Of a stretch of DNA of 64,000 nucleotides, positions 11,213 to 22,625 are shown one piece after another. The notes below the pieces were generated by a model. That model worked only from the letters and a program-made list of their open reading frames with translations. It had not been told where the DNA came from and did no database searches. This DNA is from Planoprotostelium fungivorum. Its lineage: Eukaryota; Evosea; Variosea; Cavosteliida; Cavosteliaceae. How positions within the stretch are numbered: the first letter of the stretch is position 1; each line of letters starts with the position of its first letter. The position numbers and the translations under genes are program-made. The stretch is taken from NCBI GenBank assembly GCA_003024175.1, contig MDYQ01000024.1:1-64000 (forward strand), read 5' to 3'.

Positions 11213-11892
11213 GTTTTGCGTTTGTTTTTTGAAACGGGATTGCAAATCGCCTGCGAAATTCGAGCGACAAACCCCAAATTACAGTCACCGCTTCAACAGA
11301 ACAACCCAAGACGGTTCATGTCTAGACAGTAAGGTGGTTTAACCAGTACCAGATCGTAGAGTCATACCACAATCTTCACGAGAGCATGATGCGATCATGA
11401 TCCCATCTTCTTCACCCCCGTGCAATATTTATTCTCCGTATCCGAAATGAATCGTCTTTTCATCTTCGCAAGGAGGCTGACATCTTCAGTTGGGTCTCCT
11501 CGTCTCCTGACATCGCGTACGATTCTTCTGCACGCTCAAATCTAGCCCGATAGGCGATCGCCCCACTTCCTCGTGCCTGTGAGTCTCTCGGTGTCCTTCC
11601 ATAGCACTCTTGCCTTCCTGGAAGAGGCTGACTGCCCAACAGGCTTGAATATTAAGGTGCATGAGGGTTCTACGCTTTGTAAGCCTTTTGTCCTGTATTG
11701 GACGACGGCAGGTGTCTCCCGTCTGTCGGAAGCTTCTTTCTCTTCTTAAACTCGTGACAGCATCTTCTAATTCCATAGAAAAACCACCCATGGAGCCCTA
11801 TAGCACTCTGGTGGGAGTCTGATTCAAACTAACACGCTCACGAAACGTTCAACACCAACTCACACGTTCTCACGCTATCTATAATCATCACG
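11213..11892. other. intergenic region between divergent genes
   Basis: This 680-bp gap separates the stress-protein start from the secreted-protein start and should contain both promoters. The only open frame of note (11486-11791, minus) has no recognisable features and biased composition, and I do not call it. Confidence 0.5.
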
Positions 11893-12630
11893 ATGCACGC
11901 ACGTATCGCTCTCGTTTTCCTGGCTCTCAGCTTGGCCGTCTACGCCGATAAGGCCTGTGGATCAGGCACCTGTGGAGATAATCAGTCCTGCCATACCCCC
12001 ATGGGCGCAGCCACTGTCTGCTGCGATGCTGGAACCTCTTACTGCGGATGCCCCGAGACATTCAGAGGACACATCTGCTCTACTGGCTCTTGCTACGATG
12101 CCAGCAGCTCTTCCTGCACTGTCAACAGCTACCCCGCCTATGTTGTATGTCCTGCCAACACTCAAGGTTGTGTCTCTGCCTCTGGAGCCACCGGTTGCTG
12201 CAGTGAGGGATACACTTGTGACACGTGAGCCACTCTATCATATCGTCCATCGATCTGACACCATCCCAGATATCTGAGAACCTCATATGGTCTCTGTGTC
12301 CCCAACAACAGCACAACCTCCTCTGAAACCACCAACTCCCCAGCCGTTGTTCCCATCGCCTCTTCGACCGTAGAGTCTGCACCCGCCCAGACATCATCTT
12401 CTTCTCATGTCCACGCCACACCCCTCACCCCTTCCACCTCTGCATCTTGCAACTGTGCCTCTGACATGCCATGCTGTGATGGTGCCTGTTACTCCCCCAA
12501 CAACTATGGATGTTACGCCAGAGCCGACGGAAAGGTCCAACTGTGTTACGAGGGAACTTCTCTCTGTGGAACGACATGCTATGACACCAACAGCTACCAC
12601 TGTGAAAACGGAGTCGTCACACAAAATTAA
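11893..12630 (+). CDS. secreted cysteine-rich protein
   Basis: The signal peptide is MHARIALVFLALSLAVYA, followed by a mature chain dense in cysteines (CGSGTCGDNQSC, TVCCDAGTSYCGCP, ATGCCSEGYTCDT). A Ser/Thr/Pro linker (about 12300-12430) leads to a second Cys block with the pattern CGTTCYDTNSYHCENG. That last pattern resembles the short carbohydrate-binding module found in some secreted glucan-binding proteins (Carb_bind type). One 45-nt intron after SEGYTCDT is phase-consistent and has a CTGAC branch-like site. Probably extracellular or wall-associated; no enzyme motif is visible. It shares its terminal Cys module with the gene at 21633-22359. Confidence 0.85.
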
Positions 12631-12835
12631 ACTATTTTGTACACCGATCTACGCTCTTCTCTCTCATCACATGCGATCGATCAATACGTCTCTGGCAGAC
12701 GTGAGGTTACTCCCAATCTTAGGTTCCTTGTTCTCCTCGTTGTGTGAAAATAGACAGTGCCGTCGGCACCACAGAAAACTGCGACTCTCGTAAAACAAAA
12801 GAAAACGTCACACACAACGCGCGGGCACGGCAATC

Positions 12836-13781
12836 ATGATCATCACACAAGAACCCATCGCCTTTCACTATCTTTTGACAACACTATGGATCGGCTTAGC
12901 CCTGATCGTCACTGTGGTTCTGCAATTCATCACAGCTGGATATGGTAGACACTCACAACCGGGGCGCTTTAAGGTGAAGGGACAGTGCTGGGTGATATTG
13001 AACATCATTCAGATGAATAATCGCCTCACTTGGCTGTTGATGGAGATTCCATCACCTACACTTATCCTCTATTTCATGGTGACTTCTGAGCCCGATCACC
13101 GCGACGTAGCACGTCTTCTATTTGGTGGATTGTGGCTGATCCATTACTTCCAGAGATGTTTCATCTTCCCCTTCCGCATCCCTTCCAACAATCAGACAAT
13201 GGATCTTCTCATCTGCACCTGTGCCTTTGGTTTCAACTTGTGCAATGGTTACGTCGTCGGCCGTTGGATGTTTATCATCAGCGTGAGCCACAACCATCAC
13301 TATCCTTCCACCACTGACACCTATCCAGCCCGCTCAAGACTATTCCTTCAGCACTTTGCAGACACTGTCTTTCTTCATCGGTATCATAATGTTCGTGTAT
13401 GGTTTCGCATCCAACATCATCTGTGACGGCATGCTGGTCGATCTGAAGAAGAAGATCTCATCAGGAAAGAAAGAAGGAGAGCAAGTGGACCCCTCCGGTC
13501 GCTATGCCGTCCCAAGAGGTTACCTCTTCGATTACGTCGCCGCCCCCAACTATTTCAGCGAGATTGTAGAATGGACAGGTGTCAGCCATCTCATGATGGT
13601 GCGATCGCTGATGCCTCTTCTAGGATATTACATCATGACGCAGAACTACTTCACTCTTTCCTTCTTGGTATGGAACCTGGCCAATCTCGTGCCCAGGGCC
13701 AGAACTCACCTCAAGTGGTACCAGACAACCTTCCCCAAATACCCCAAAGAGAGGAAGGCAGTCTTCCCCTTCCTCTATTGA
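12836..13781 (+). CDS. 3-oxo-5-alpha-steroid 4-dehydrogenase (steroid 5-alpha-reductase) family membrane protein
   Basis: Two exons (intron 13283-13328) encode about 299 residues, close to the usual family length. Several hydrophobic segments span the chain, starting with FHYLLTTLWIGLALIVTVVL. The C-terminal third has the family's conserved block: GYLFDYVAAPNYFSEIVEW, then RARTHLKWYQTTFPKYPKER and a final short aromatic tail. These enzymes use NADPH to reduce a conjugated double bond in steroids or polyprenol-type lipids in the ER membrane. The substrate cannot be assigned from sequence. Confidence 0.9.
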
Positions 13782-14929
13782 GAGACACTGCCTCTCCTAC
13801 CGTGACAGAAAAGAAGAAATCCGAACGTCAATAGACTCTCTATTATTATATCGATGCTGGTGGTGTTCAAGCGGGAGATGGAGAATCATCACGCTGGCGT
13901 AGTGGTTGTCGTGCGGTACGGGTGGATCTGTATTTTCTCACTCATCACTCTGAGATGAGACGACAGGTCTTAGAGGAACACCTTGCGGTGGTTTTTGCAT
14001 GTGTGCGTGCCTCTGTGTGAGATGAGGTCAAGTCCAGCTGACGCGAGAGCTAACCGTCCTGCACATCGCGAACACTCTAGACTTCCTCTTTCGAGCTTGT
14101 CATCGAGGCCCTCAGATGCACTCGGACATCTTCTCTCTGTCTCGCTCTTCTTCCTCCCCGTCCAGTGGACATCGTCTTATGAAATCGAAGCCACGACGAA
14201 TTGTCTTGCTCTTGTTTTCGGCGGAATGGTGTAACTTCCGGCTTTCAGAAGCACTGCTCTAGCTACCTCCGTTGACCTGAGATTCGGTGGAAAGTTTCTT
14301 TGCATTTCATTGGTTGCCGTCGTTTCTTGCGAAATCGTCATGCTACGTTTCTCGGCGTCACCTCGTGCTTGGGGTTAAGGGGCTCCTTTGCTGATGCTAT
14401 GCAGTCGCTTGAAGTCGTAGCCGTTGGCGATGGTGCGGTGATCACGTACGCACCGAGTGGGAACGAGAGGCTCCTTCTATCAATAAATACTGCGGTCTTA
14501 ACGTGTCGGCTGCGGTAAGCTAAGGCGGGCATGTATCGTGGTGTGGCTCACAGATTTAGGGTACGGATAGTATCTATCCTGGATCTTTCTCGGGAGAAGG
14601 CGTGGGAGTCCGAATCAGATATACTCCCTGTTTAGTTGCCTTCCTTTCTGTGTGTTGACCAAACTGGGCGAAATACCAGAAATCATTTCTTTGCTCGCTG
14701 CCATATTATTGGAATCTTTTGAGAGTTGTTTGTGATTCGCACCCTGTTTTGGACGAATGGAGCACCTTTGGTCAATGGGTTAGATAGAGTACCAAGGTGA
14801 TGACACCGTCGCAGACACTCGAATAAAGAAAATGAAGAAAGTGTCTGTGCATCCTTACACGACCCAATAATGCACCCTCAATCGCACGCGTCATCTCTAC
14901 ATGTGATATCCAGTTCGTTCTTTATTCTA
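13782..14929. other. gene-free stretch between convergent genes
   Basis: This is about 1.15 kb between two 3' ends. Open frames here are under 85 codons, lack the regional intron motifs and show no known family. AATAAA-like signals occur near 14463 and 14822. I see no repeat or RNA structure in it. Confidence 0.45.
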
Positions 14930-17900
14930 TCATTGGTATCTCTCCTTGCGGATTCCAGTCATCTCGTTTCGAGCTGCTGCCAGTTCCTTCTCGAGGCGAG
15001 TGATGCGAAGAGCTGTCTCCAACTCCTTCACCTTGTCTGAAGTGGCTGTGGCTGGTGCGTCTTCCGTGACTTTTCCGTCTGCCTTCACGGTGGGCCTGGG
15101 TTCCGCCGTAACCTGAAATCTCCGTCAATTCCACATCTACAACGAGCCATCTACCTGAGCGGCATCTCTCGTCTTTGCGATGAGATCAGATGTGGCCGAT
15201 GCGACACCCTTGGCCGACATGAGAAGGAACTTTGTGGCATCTGAATCGGGGTCTCCTCTAACCCTCTCTGCGGCAACCAACTGGGCCGTGGCAGAAGACA
15301 CACCTGCATCCGCATGAGAAAAAGGGAGGGTCGAAAATGGGTCTCACCTCGGGCGAGGGTGACGACGAGGTCGTCGTCCAACTGTTTGGCAGTCGAGGCT
15401 TCGATGAGCTGCTCCATCGTCTGCACGACGGACTTGGCCGCAGAAACAACTCCCTCGGACCACGTGGGGTCGCGGTGGTACACCTGATGACGTCATCACA
15501 CGTCATCGGTCACGTGACCTCCACCTCTTCCTTCGACACGCCAGTCTTGTGGTTCTCGATCCTCTGATCTTGAGCCATTCTCGCAGCGTTTAAGAGGTTC
15601 TTAAGAGCTCCGGCGACGTCTCCGGTGGCGTTCATGACTAAGACGTGAGGATCCATGTACTCGCGAGTCGAAGTGATGCTGGGGACGTCAATCTACAACG
15701 CCGTTGTAGATGGACTCACCCTGATCGCTTGAGTGCCTTTCTGCGCAATTCTGCGGGGGAGCCACCTTTGACGGTCTTGAGGCGGGCGGCTGCGGTTGCG
15801 AGTGCGGCCATGGCGTTCTTCAGCTCGTCGTTGGTTGTCTGGTCGTAATTGTGGACGGGTGCCGCGGCGACGGTCTACAACGAGTCAACGGAGGGGAAAT
15901 TTCATGGAATCACCTTGACAGGTTCCACGACGGGTGGGAGTTGTACGGGAGGTTGCTGAGGGAGGACGGCGGGAGGGGGGATGGAGGCTGTTGCCGCCTC
16001 TTGGATCCTCTTGGCTTGAGCCAATTTCTCTCTCTGCTCTTCCTCGGCGTATCTACAACGAGTCACATGAAATGATTCTACATCCACTCGTCTACAACGA
16101 GGAATCGTCTCTCACCTGGCCTGCTTGCTCTTGATGGCACGGGTCTGCTCTACAATGCGGCTGGTCTGAGACTGTACGTCTCTCGCTTGCTCGTTGATCT
16201 GTCTCTCGAGTGCCTTGGGGTGAGTCAAACTACCCTGACTGATGACTTGGCTCGTTGTAGTGATGAGTTGCTGGAGCTCCTTCACGGCCCTCTTGGCGTG
16301 CTCTACAATGGGTGCTGTGCTCTCGGGGTAACGAGTGACAGTCGATTGTATTCCCTTTGTAGCCGAGAGAAGCTGACGTACCAAGGGTACGCTCTTCTCC
16401 ACGGTCTCCAGTACCTAGAAAGATCTGAGAAATTTCCGAGAAAAATGTGTGTACCTTAGAGTACTGGCCGTGGGAAGCCATGACGATGAGAGAGGCGGCT
16501 GATGACAGCTGCTGTGCCATCTTCTCCACGTCATCTACCGTGGCGCTCGTGTTCTGATGACGTCATCAGCGGCGCGTTGTAGATCGATCGACTCACGATG
16601 AGTGCGAAGGGGTTGTTCGACTCGTCCAACACGGTACCGATCTCGGCCACTTTCCCGCTCAAAAAGTTGACACGGTCTGAAGAGGCTTGTACAGCTCCAT
16701 TGGAGAATTTGACGAGATGATTGACAGCGTCTCTCACTGCATTGGACTTCTCGGTCAACATGCGAGATAAGGCGTCCTCGCTGAGGCCAGAGGAGAAAGG
16801 GTTGTGTTCCATGAGCTGGGAAGGTCAGGGAAGCCGAAACGAAATCTCCGTGAAATTTCACCTCGCGGGCGATTTCGGCTTGGTCGAATGCGGTCGTGGC
16901 GATTCTCTTGGCGTTGATCAACAGTTGCTGCTGCTCCCTCTGGTCTCCCATCTGGTTCGAGGCAACCTACAATCATCACCCTCCATTCCACCCTCTCACT
17001 CTTCACCTTTGAAACGTTGACGAGGTCACGCAGGTAAGCGCTGAGGTTGTCCAAGTTGAGGATGAAAGGACCCTCGGATTTGTTTCTGGCGTTCTTCTCG
17101 ATCTCTTCTGTGGAGGCGACGATGGCTTGAGACATTCCACTGATGGCACCCACCGTGGCGGTCAACGTGGATCGAGCAGCGGCAGCGTTGACATCTTCAT
17201 CTTGAATCGAAGTCCACTGCATGGCGCTGTCGAATTCGAGGCCAGCATCCTTCAGAACGCGAAGTGACTTCTCCAATTTCATCAGGTTGAGCTGCTTCTC
17301 GGAAGGCTGAAGAGTCGGTGAGATTTGGGGGAAATTTGGATTTACGTACCATGACGTTGATGGGGGCCATGGGTTGACGGATGTCTGTGGCGAGGAGGGG
17401 AGGAGAGAGAGCGAAAGATTCTGGGCCGGGGGCTCTCTGCGGAATAGGCTAAAAATAGGTCAACATTTGCGCGGGAAAATCGTGGGAGAAACTCACGGGG
17501 GGTGCGTCTTGACGGAGTCCCAAACCTGAAATCGATGAGTCCCAAATGTTTCCCGCCAGAACTCTCACCCAGATCCATGTTGAGGAACGGTTGCTGGATT
17601 CCCTGTTGTCCTTGGTAACCGGGACCTGCTGGCATCTGTGGTCGCTGTTGAGTGGCCATCTGAGGCTGCTGGGTGATGATCGTCTGTTGCTGAACGACCT
17701 GAGGCTGAGCCTTGACGTGAGCAAATTCAGGCACCAGAGGAGTCTCGAAAGAGGACACGTTGTCGAATTGTCCGGGGGCCGGGGCGTCCCAATCGATGAG
17801 AAGGGGCTCCGAGGCGATCTATAAATAGGTCAGAGGAGAAATTCTGTGGACGTACCTCCTGGTCGGTGTTGTGGGACATGTCTGCGATCTGTTCTTCCTT

Positions 17901-19275
17901 CGAGACGTAAGTGGTGGGTGCCTCCACCAGAGCCGAGCTCTGCATGACGCCTGATGTTCATGTGAGATCATCATGTGACATCATCATGTGACATCATGAT
18001 GATGACGGAAGATGGAGGACGTCTCACCCTTCTCCTTTCTGACGGGAGGGAAACTTCCCATTACAATGGGAATCCTCACACGGACGGGCGAAGTCCTCAC
18101 GGCCGCCAAGATGGTCAGATGGTACGAGGATCTACAACGCGTCAGCTCCATCTCATCATCATCATCCCCACCTGATCAGAGTGGCGTTCTGGATGGTGGG
18201 CTTCAAGTCACAGTTGGGCACGATGAGGTTGATGACACCAGAGAATTTGCCGGCTTCCAAGGGAAATTTCTTGTCCTTGTGCTTGATCTTGGCCACCGTT
18301 GACTTCTCAAAGAAGCCACTGCCAAAGACCCAGATCTGCTTCAGTTTGCACTTGAGAGAATAGACGGTACGGCCGGAATAGTTCTCCAGATTCACGGTGA
18401 TGGCGAGCTTGTCACCTGGACCACTTTTAGTTGGGGATGAAGGAGATGGAGGTCTCACCGGTAAACGTCACTGGCTTGTCCACGCTGGCTTCCAACTTTA
18501 AGAGGGCCTGGGACTGTGAGTACGCGACGTCATATGACATCTCACATTTCCCTCGGCCGTCGATCTGTGATGGATGACAAACTTCTTTTCGTTACGGTGG
18601 ATGATGGGAGGCTTCTCGGGGTCGACAAAGTAAGGAATGCCGATGCGAATGTTCTCAGCGACTCGCATGGATTTGGACCAAGGAACATCGACTACGACGT
18701 GGAGAAGATAGCCGATCTGTGAGATTGAGAGGGTGATCGAAAATGAGAGGGAGGTTTACCTTGACTTTGCCATTCTTGTAGAGGGCAGAGGGGGGGATGT
18801 TCTTTGGGACTGCGAATGAGAAGGGCCAAGAGTAGTTTCCGGCCTTGATGAGAACCGCCTGGGACTCGGGGGGGATTCCAACTCTTTGAATGGTTCCATT
18901 ACGGTTCATCTTGATCTTGTTTCCATAGAGGGTAGTCGCTCCATCTAAAATCCATTTTCTCTGAGAAAACATTCAGCATGCTGGACGAAGAACAGTCGAC
19001 GTCATCGCCGATCGAAAAGGTCAATATAGAAGGGGGTCGGGCACCTGGAAGGGGATGTCTGCAAGGACGGATGTCTCGCAGAACTCTGAACCCGTCAAAT
19101 GGATGACGATCGAGTTGACTCTTCTATCAGTCTTGAGATCGAGATGGACTCTGCCTGAGACAGTATCTCCCGTGGCGTAGTACAGTTTGGGGAGCTTAAT
19201 GCTCAAGTTACTTGTAGACGTTGAATTGTTGCTGGACCGGTCGTCCATCGTGATGGTATTATACTTTCCATCCAT
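14930..19275 (-). CDS. arrestin-domain protein with C-terminal I/LWEQ (talin/HIP1R-type) actin-binding domain
   Basis: Reading from 19275, exons first encode an arrestin fold: LPKLYYATGDTVSGRVHLDL, IHLTGSEFCETS, GNYSWPFSFAVPKNIPPS, GYLLHVVVDVPWSKSMRVAE, GVINLIVPNCDLKPTIQNAT and SYHLTILAAVRTSPVRVRIP. Phase-consistent introns lead into a Gln/Pro-rich linker (17340-17900) with LLIDWD, which resembles a clathrin box. Long helical segments follow, with two NPF motifs (HNPFSSG, SNNPFAL), typical EH-domain ligands. The C-terminal 190 or so residues align with the I/LWEQ domain of talin and HIP1R/Sla2: WSEGVVSAAKSVV, GVSSATAQLVAAERVRGDPD, AKGVASATSDLIAKT, and a final IRKERYQ that mirrors talin's IRQQQYK. 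More than 15 introns occur, several with CGTTGTAG motifs. Role inferred: an endocytic adaptor linking cargo or receptors to actin. Confidence 0.88.
15679..15719 (-). repeat. 41-nt intron with a CTACAACG-GCGTTGTAG dyad
   Basis: The intron starts GTGAGTCCATCTACAACGG and carries a near-perfect inverted repeat of the family, interrupted by one extra dinucleotide, before the acceptor GTCCCCAG. Confidence 0.8.
16053..16115 (-). repeat. 63-nt intron with two CTCGTTGTAG units
   Basis: One CTCGTTGTAGA lies near the donor and a second, GACTCGTTGTAG, forms the acceptor. The next exon starts AT. This is a direct tandem copy inside one intron of the arrestin-I/LWEQ gene. Confidence 0.75.
18514..18545 (-). 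repeat. very short intron, 32 nt (38 nt with the alternative acceptor)
   Basis: The donor is GTGAGATGTC and the acceptor ACTCACAG. Splicing joins TAEGN to SQALLKLEAS within the arrestin fold. Without removal the frame is lost. Using the next CAG would give 38 nt and drop two residues. Confidence 0.7.
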
Positions 19276-19552
19276 CAGCCACCGTTACGACCTCCATCGA
19301 ATAGAGGATGTCTCACCGTTCGTCGTTGAAAAAGGCTTTGAGCGAGCTCAGAATCTTCCAAGTCACCGAGAGACGGAAATCTCCACGTAATCTCTGAGTT
19401 TTGTGTCAGGTGCCTGATGACGATCTACAACGCCATCTATATGGCCGGTTTCCGAGGTGGGCGAGATTTCCTTGAGAGATGACTTTGAGTGTAACAAAGG
19501 TGCTCGCGAGACGTGCGAACTCGTTTCATTCCCGACGGCAGACACAAGAAGC

Positions 19553-21346
19553 ATGAGGCGGAGAGAGGAGAAGAAGAGAGGAGATGGAGTGGTGAGAGAG
19601 AAGATACCAATGACGAGGATGGAGAACTTTGTGTTGGAGATGGGCGATGAGGGCAATCCGTGTTCGGTGGAGATGTTCATACACATTGATGACCCAGAGC
19701 TGACATCCGAGAGAGTCATTCCCTTTCTAAACAAGGTGATGTGAAATGTATCATTGATGTTGAACATCCGACAGATGGTCGAAGCGTGTCCGAAATTAAG
19801 AGGTATCGTGGAGAAAGACAAGGGATTCTTTGGAAATAATCACTTTCACCTCACACCAGATTTCGACATACGAAATCACGTTCACAACATCCGATTGGGA
19901 GACGATACCAGAGCAGGAACACAAGATGAACTCAACGCTCTGGCAGCCAAGTTGTACGCTCAGAGTTGGGTTCCTGACCGTCCAATGTGGTCTGTCACGG
20001 TCGTGCAAAATGTCGATGCGGTAATATTTCCACACTCCTTTCATCCTCAACACGATCTCTCTCATCTTATGTATATCATCCAGATCGTCTCACTTTATAC
20101 AGATCGCCGAAGATGGAAACAGAGAGAGTGTCTTGATCTTCCTCGGTCAACATTCTCTCGGAGATGGCATCAGCTGGATGCTCATCACTCAGATGGCAAT
20201 CAACTCCCTTCAGACAGGAGAACCTCCACGGGTGAGTTCTACAACGCTGTAGATCGACAAATCACCTGACCTCTCCAGTTGCCCGACGAAGTGGTCGAGA
20301 TGGAAAAATTGAGATCAGCGTGGCTCATCTTCCTCGCCGTCTTAAAGTTGATCCTCTGCATTCCCATCGCCGTGATACCGTGGCTGTACAGCTTCGCCCA
20401 AGCGAAATCGACGAAACTCATCTACAACGACCACACGCCCAGAACGATCGCTAGGAGCAAGTCCATCAAATTGTCCGACGTCGAGAAGGTGTGTCTCTGT
20501 CGTAGAGGGAGGTGAGTGACGAGTGAACAGGTCAGAAAAATTTTCTCCAAATCAAAAGAAGGAAGAGGAAAGAAAGCTACGGTCAACGATGTCGCCGTGG
20601 CCACTTTTGTGAAGGCGTGGAACAAGGTGAAATTTCAGTGAGAATTGTGGACATATCTGAGGATGATAACAGGTGGTGGATAGTGAGCCGGAGTCCGTAC
20701 GTAAGATGGAATCCACGTACGTCGGTATTGTTATTCCCATTTCAATGCGACCGTACACGGGGGGTAACCTGGGTAACTGGTCCGCCGGGGGTGCCGTCTA
20801 CTTTTCCAGGAAAAATCGCGACGGCCTCGACCACACCTGCATGCAGCTCATCGAACAAGTCCGCAGCGTCATCCAAAACCACATCAAAAAGTGACATCTC
20901 ATCGACGATGACGTCATCTGACGTCACGCAGCTCCATCGTTCACCTGGTTAACTGGGCCATCATCGATGTACTCAACCACAGGTTCACCATTCCACCGTT
21001 GAGAAGAGACCAACCTTGCTTCTTTGGAACATGCTGCGGTGTGCTGACGAACATCAAAGGGCCGTCCAAGCCCATCGCATTACCCCTGGGTCGACAAGTA
21101 CACGTGACGTCCTTAGAGGTGAAGAGTGTGAGACTCGCGTGTGTCCAACGCATGCAGGTCCTGCCGAATCAACTGGGTAAGGGATGTCTGAGCATGGGTC
21201 TCAGCACCTACGACGGAGAGATGAGGATCATGGTGTGCTCCGGAAAGAGACCCGAAGAGAGAGAAGAAGAATACGTGCCGAAGCGTTTGTGCACCGCATT
21301 CAACGAAGCTTTCCTCGAAATCTTGGCCGAGTGCGAGGGACAATAA
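19553..21346 (+). CDS. wax ester synthase / diacylglycerol acyltransferase (WS/DGAT) family
   Basis: The spliced protein of about 480 residues has the WS/DGAT layout: N-terminal PMTRMENFVLEMG, the catalytic-site region LGQHSLGDGISW, a central hydrophobic stretch (WLIFLAVLKLILCIPIAVIP), NDVAVATFVKAW, IVIPISMRP and a C-terminal DUF1298-like half (LTNIKGPSKPIALPLGRQV, GLSTYDGEMRIMV). The usual HHxxxDG reads QHSLGDG: the catalytic second His is kept and the first is Gln. These enzymes esterify fatty alcohols or diacylglycerol with acyl-CoA in the ER membrane. An in-frame ATG at 19457 is possible; 19553 is chosen because homology starts shortly after it. One intron near 20231-20277 carries CTACAACGCTGTAGAT. 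The gene is divergent from the arrestin-fusion gene. Confidence 0.88.
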
Positions 21347-21632
21347 AAGATTGAGAGATCGAGGCCTATGCTGGATGTAGCAGCACACAAGGCCCAGCCT
21401 GATCCACGCATCTTGTCATAGGGGTAGTCGTTCGGTATCCAAGTCAAGAAAGCTCCGACCAACGGATATCTTGTCAAATCTGGCACTCGATGCCGTAGAA
21501 CACACCGCGCAGGATAGGTAGCCTGTTGTAGCAATTCCGAGCAATTTCCGCACTACCCCCGAAGCACCCTGGCACCAACTCCACCTCACAATCTCGACTC
21601 ACAACAACCATCGACACGCAACGACACCTACG

Positions 21633-22359
21633 ATGAAAACCACTCTCTTCCTCTTCTCTCTCCTCGCGCTGACTTCGGCTCAATACGCACAGCAGAACGG
21701 CATCAAAAAACCGACCACGAACCAAATCGTTCCTCTGGGTTCTACTTTCGACCTCACGGTCCAGCAGTTTGGATCGATGGCAGTCGGCGGCTACGCCATC
21801 AACGTCACCATCACGAACGTTCAGACGAAGCAGTCTCACTTCTACGGACAATTCAGAAATCCAAACGGTTACGGAGCAGGTAACCCCATCACGGTCACAC
21901 TGGTCGCTCCCGGATCCTCTTTTGGAGCGGGTCCCGCCAACATCACCGTCAATGACATCGTCGGTGAGCAACACGATCATCACGCACTCCCCTCCTCTAA
22001 ATGATTCATCAGGAACTCTCTACAACAACGGTACGGCTGTGGTAGATCCTTACGTTCAGCCCGTGTACTCTGTCATCGTTCAGCTGACTTCTGGTTCCAA
22101 CACACCTGCCGCCTCTATCTCGACCTCTAACCCGGCACCCAGCAGCTCCTCCCCTTCCACCAAGAGCTGTGGAGCTAATCAAGCCATGTGCAACGACGCT
22201 CGCATCGGTCAAGTCTGCTTCGATCAGACCAACTACCACTGCGTGAACGATCCTTCTGGTGGTAAGGCCCTGTGCCACAAGCCCGACGAGAGCTGCGGAA
22301 AGTACTGCTACGACATCAATCTCTACACCTGCAAGAATGGAAAGCTGCAGCAGAAGTGA
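21633..22359 (+). CDS. secreted protein with C-terminal Cys-rich carbohydrate-binding-like module
   Basis: The signal peptide is MKTTLFLFSLLALTSAQ. A beta-rich N-domain without cysteines follows (VPLGSTFDLTVQQFG, GYAINVTITNVQT), then a Ser/Pro linker (about 22105-22160) and a Cys-rich tail with CGANQAMCNDARIGQVC and SCGKYCYDINLYTCKNG. The tail pattern CGxxCYDxNxYxCxNG is shared with the gene at 11893-12630. One intron after VNDIV ends at CATCAG. Likely extracellular and perhaps polysaccharide-binding; no catalytic motif seen. Confidence 0.83.
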
Positions 22360-22625
22360 AGAGGAGACATTTACACAACATAATACACGACACGGATCAT
22401 CTTCGATTTCATGTTCTGTCGAGCGACCAAACGTGTGTAAGGTCTCACATCATCAGCGTTGAGTGGGCAAATTGTCTGTGGTGGTACGAATAAAAACGCT
22501 GAAATCTTTCAGACATCTAAGCCGAGAAACGGGTAAACTCTGAGGAGGCCTCCGATTGGGAACCGATCATACACACGAAACCGATACCCATTCAATCATA
22601 CGAAACAGAAGATCTGCACTGATAA

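Noticed and set aside
11486-11791. Minus-strand open frame of 101 codons
   Set aside because: No family, no signal, no splice support, and it lies where two promoters are expected.
13983-14532. Overlapping small frames on both strands between convergent genes
   Set aside because: All are short, without motifs, and probably chance.
18424-18458. A 35-nt intron ending AACTAAAAG
   Set aside because: That acceptor breaks the arrestin frame; the next acceptor (GTCCAG) gives a 43-nt intron and the correct frame.
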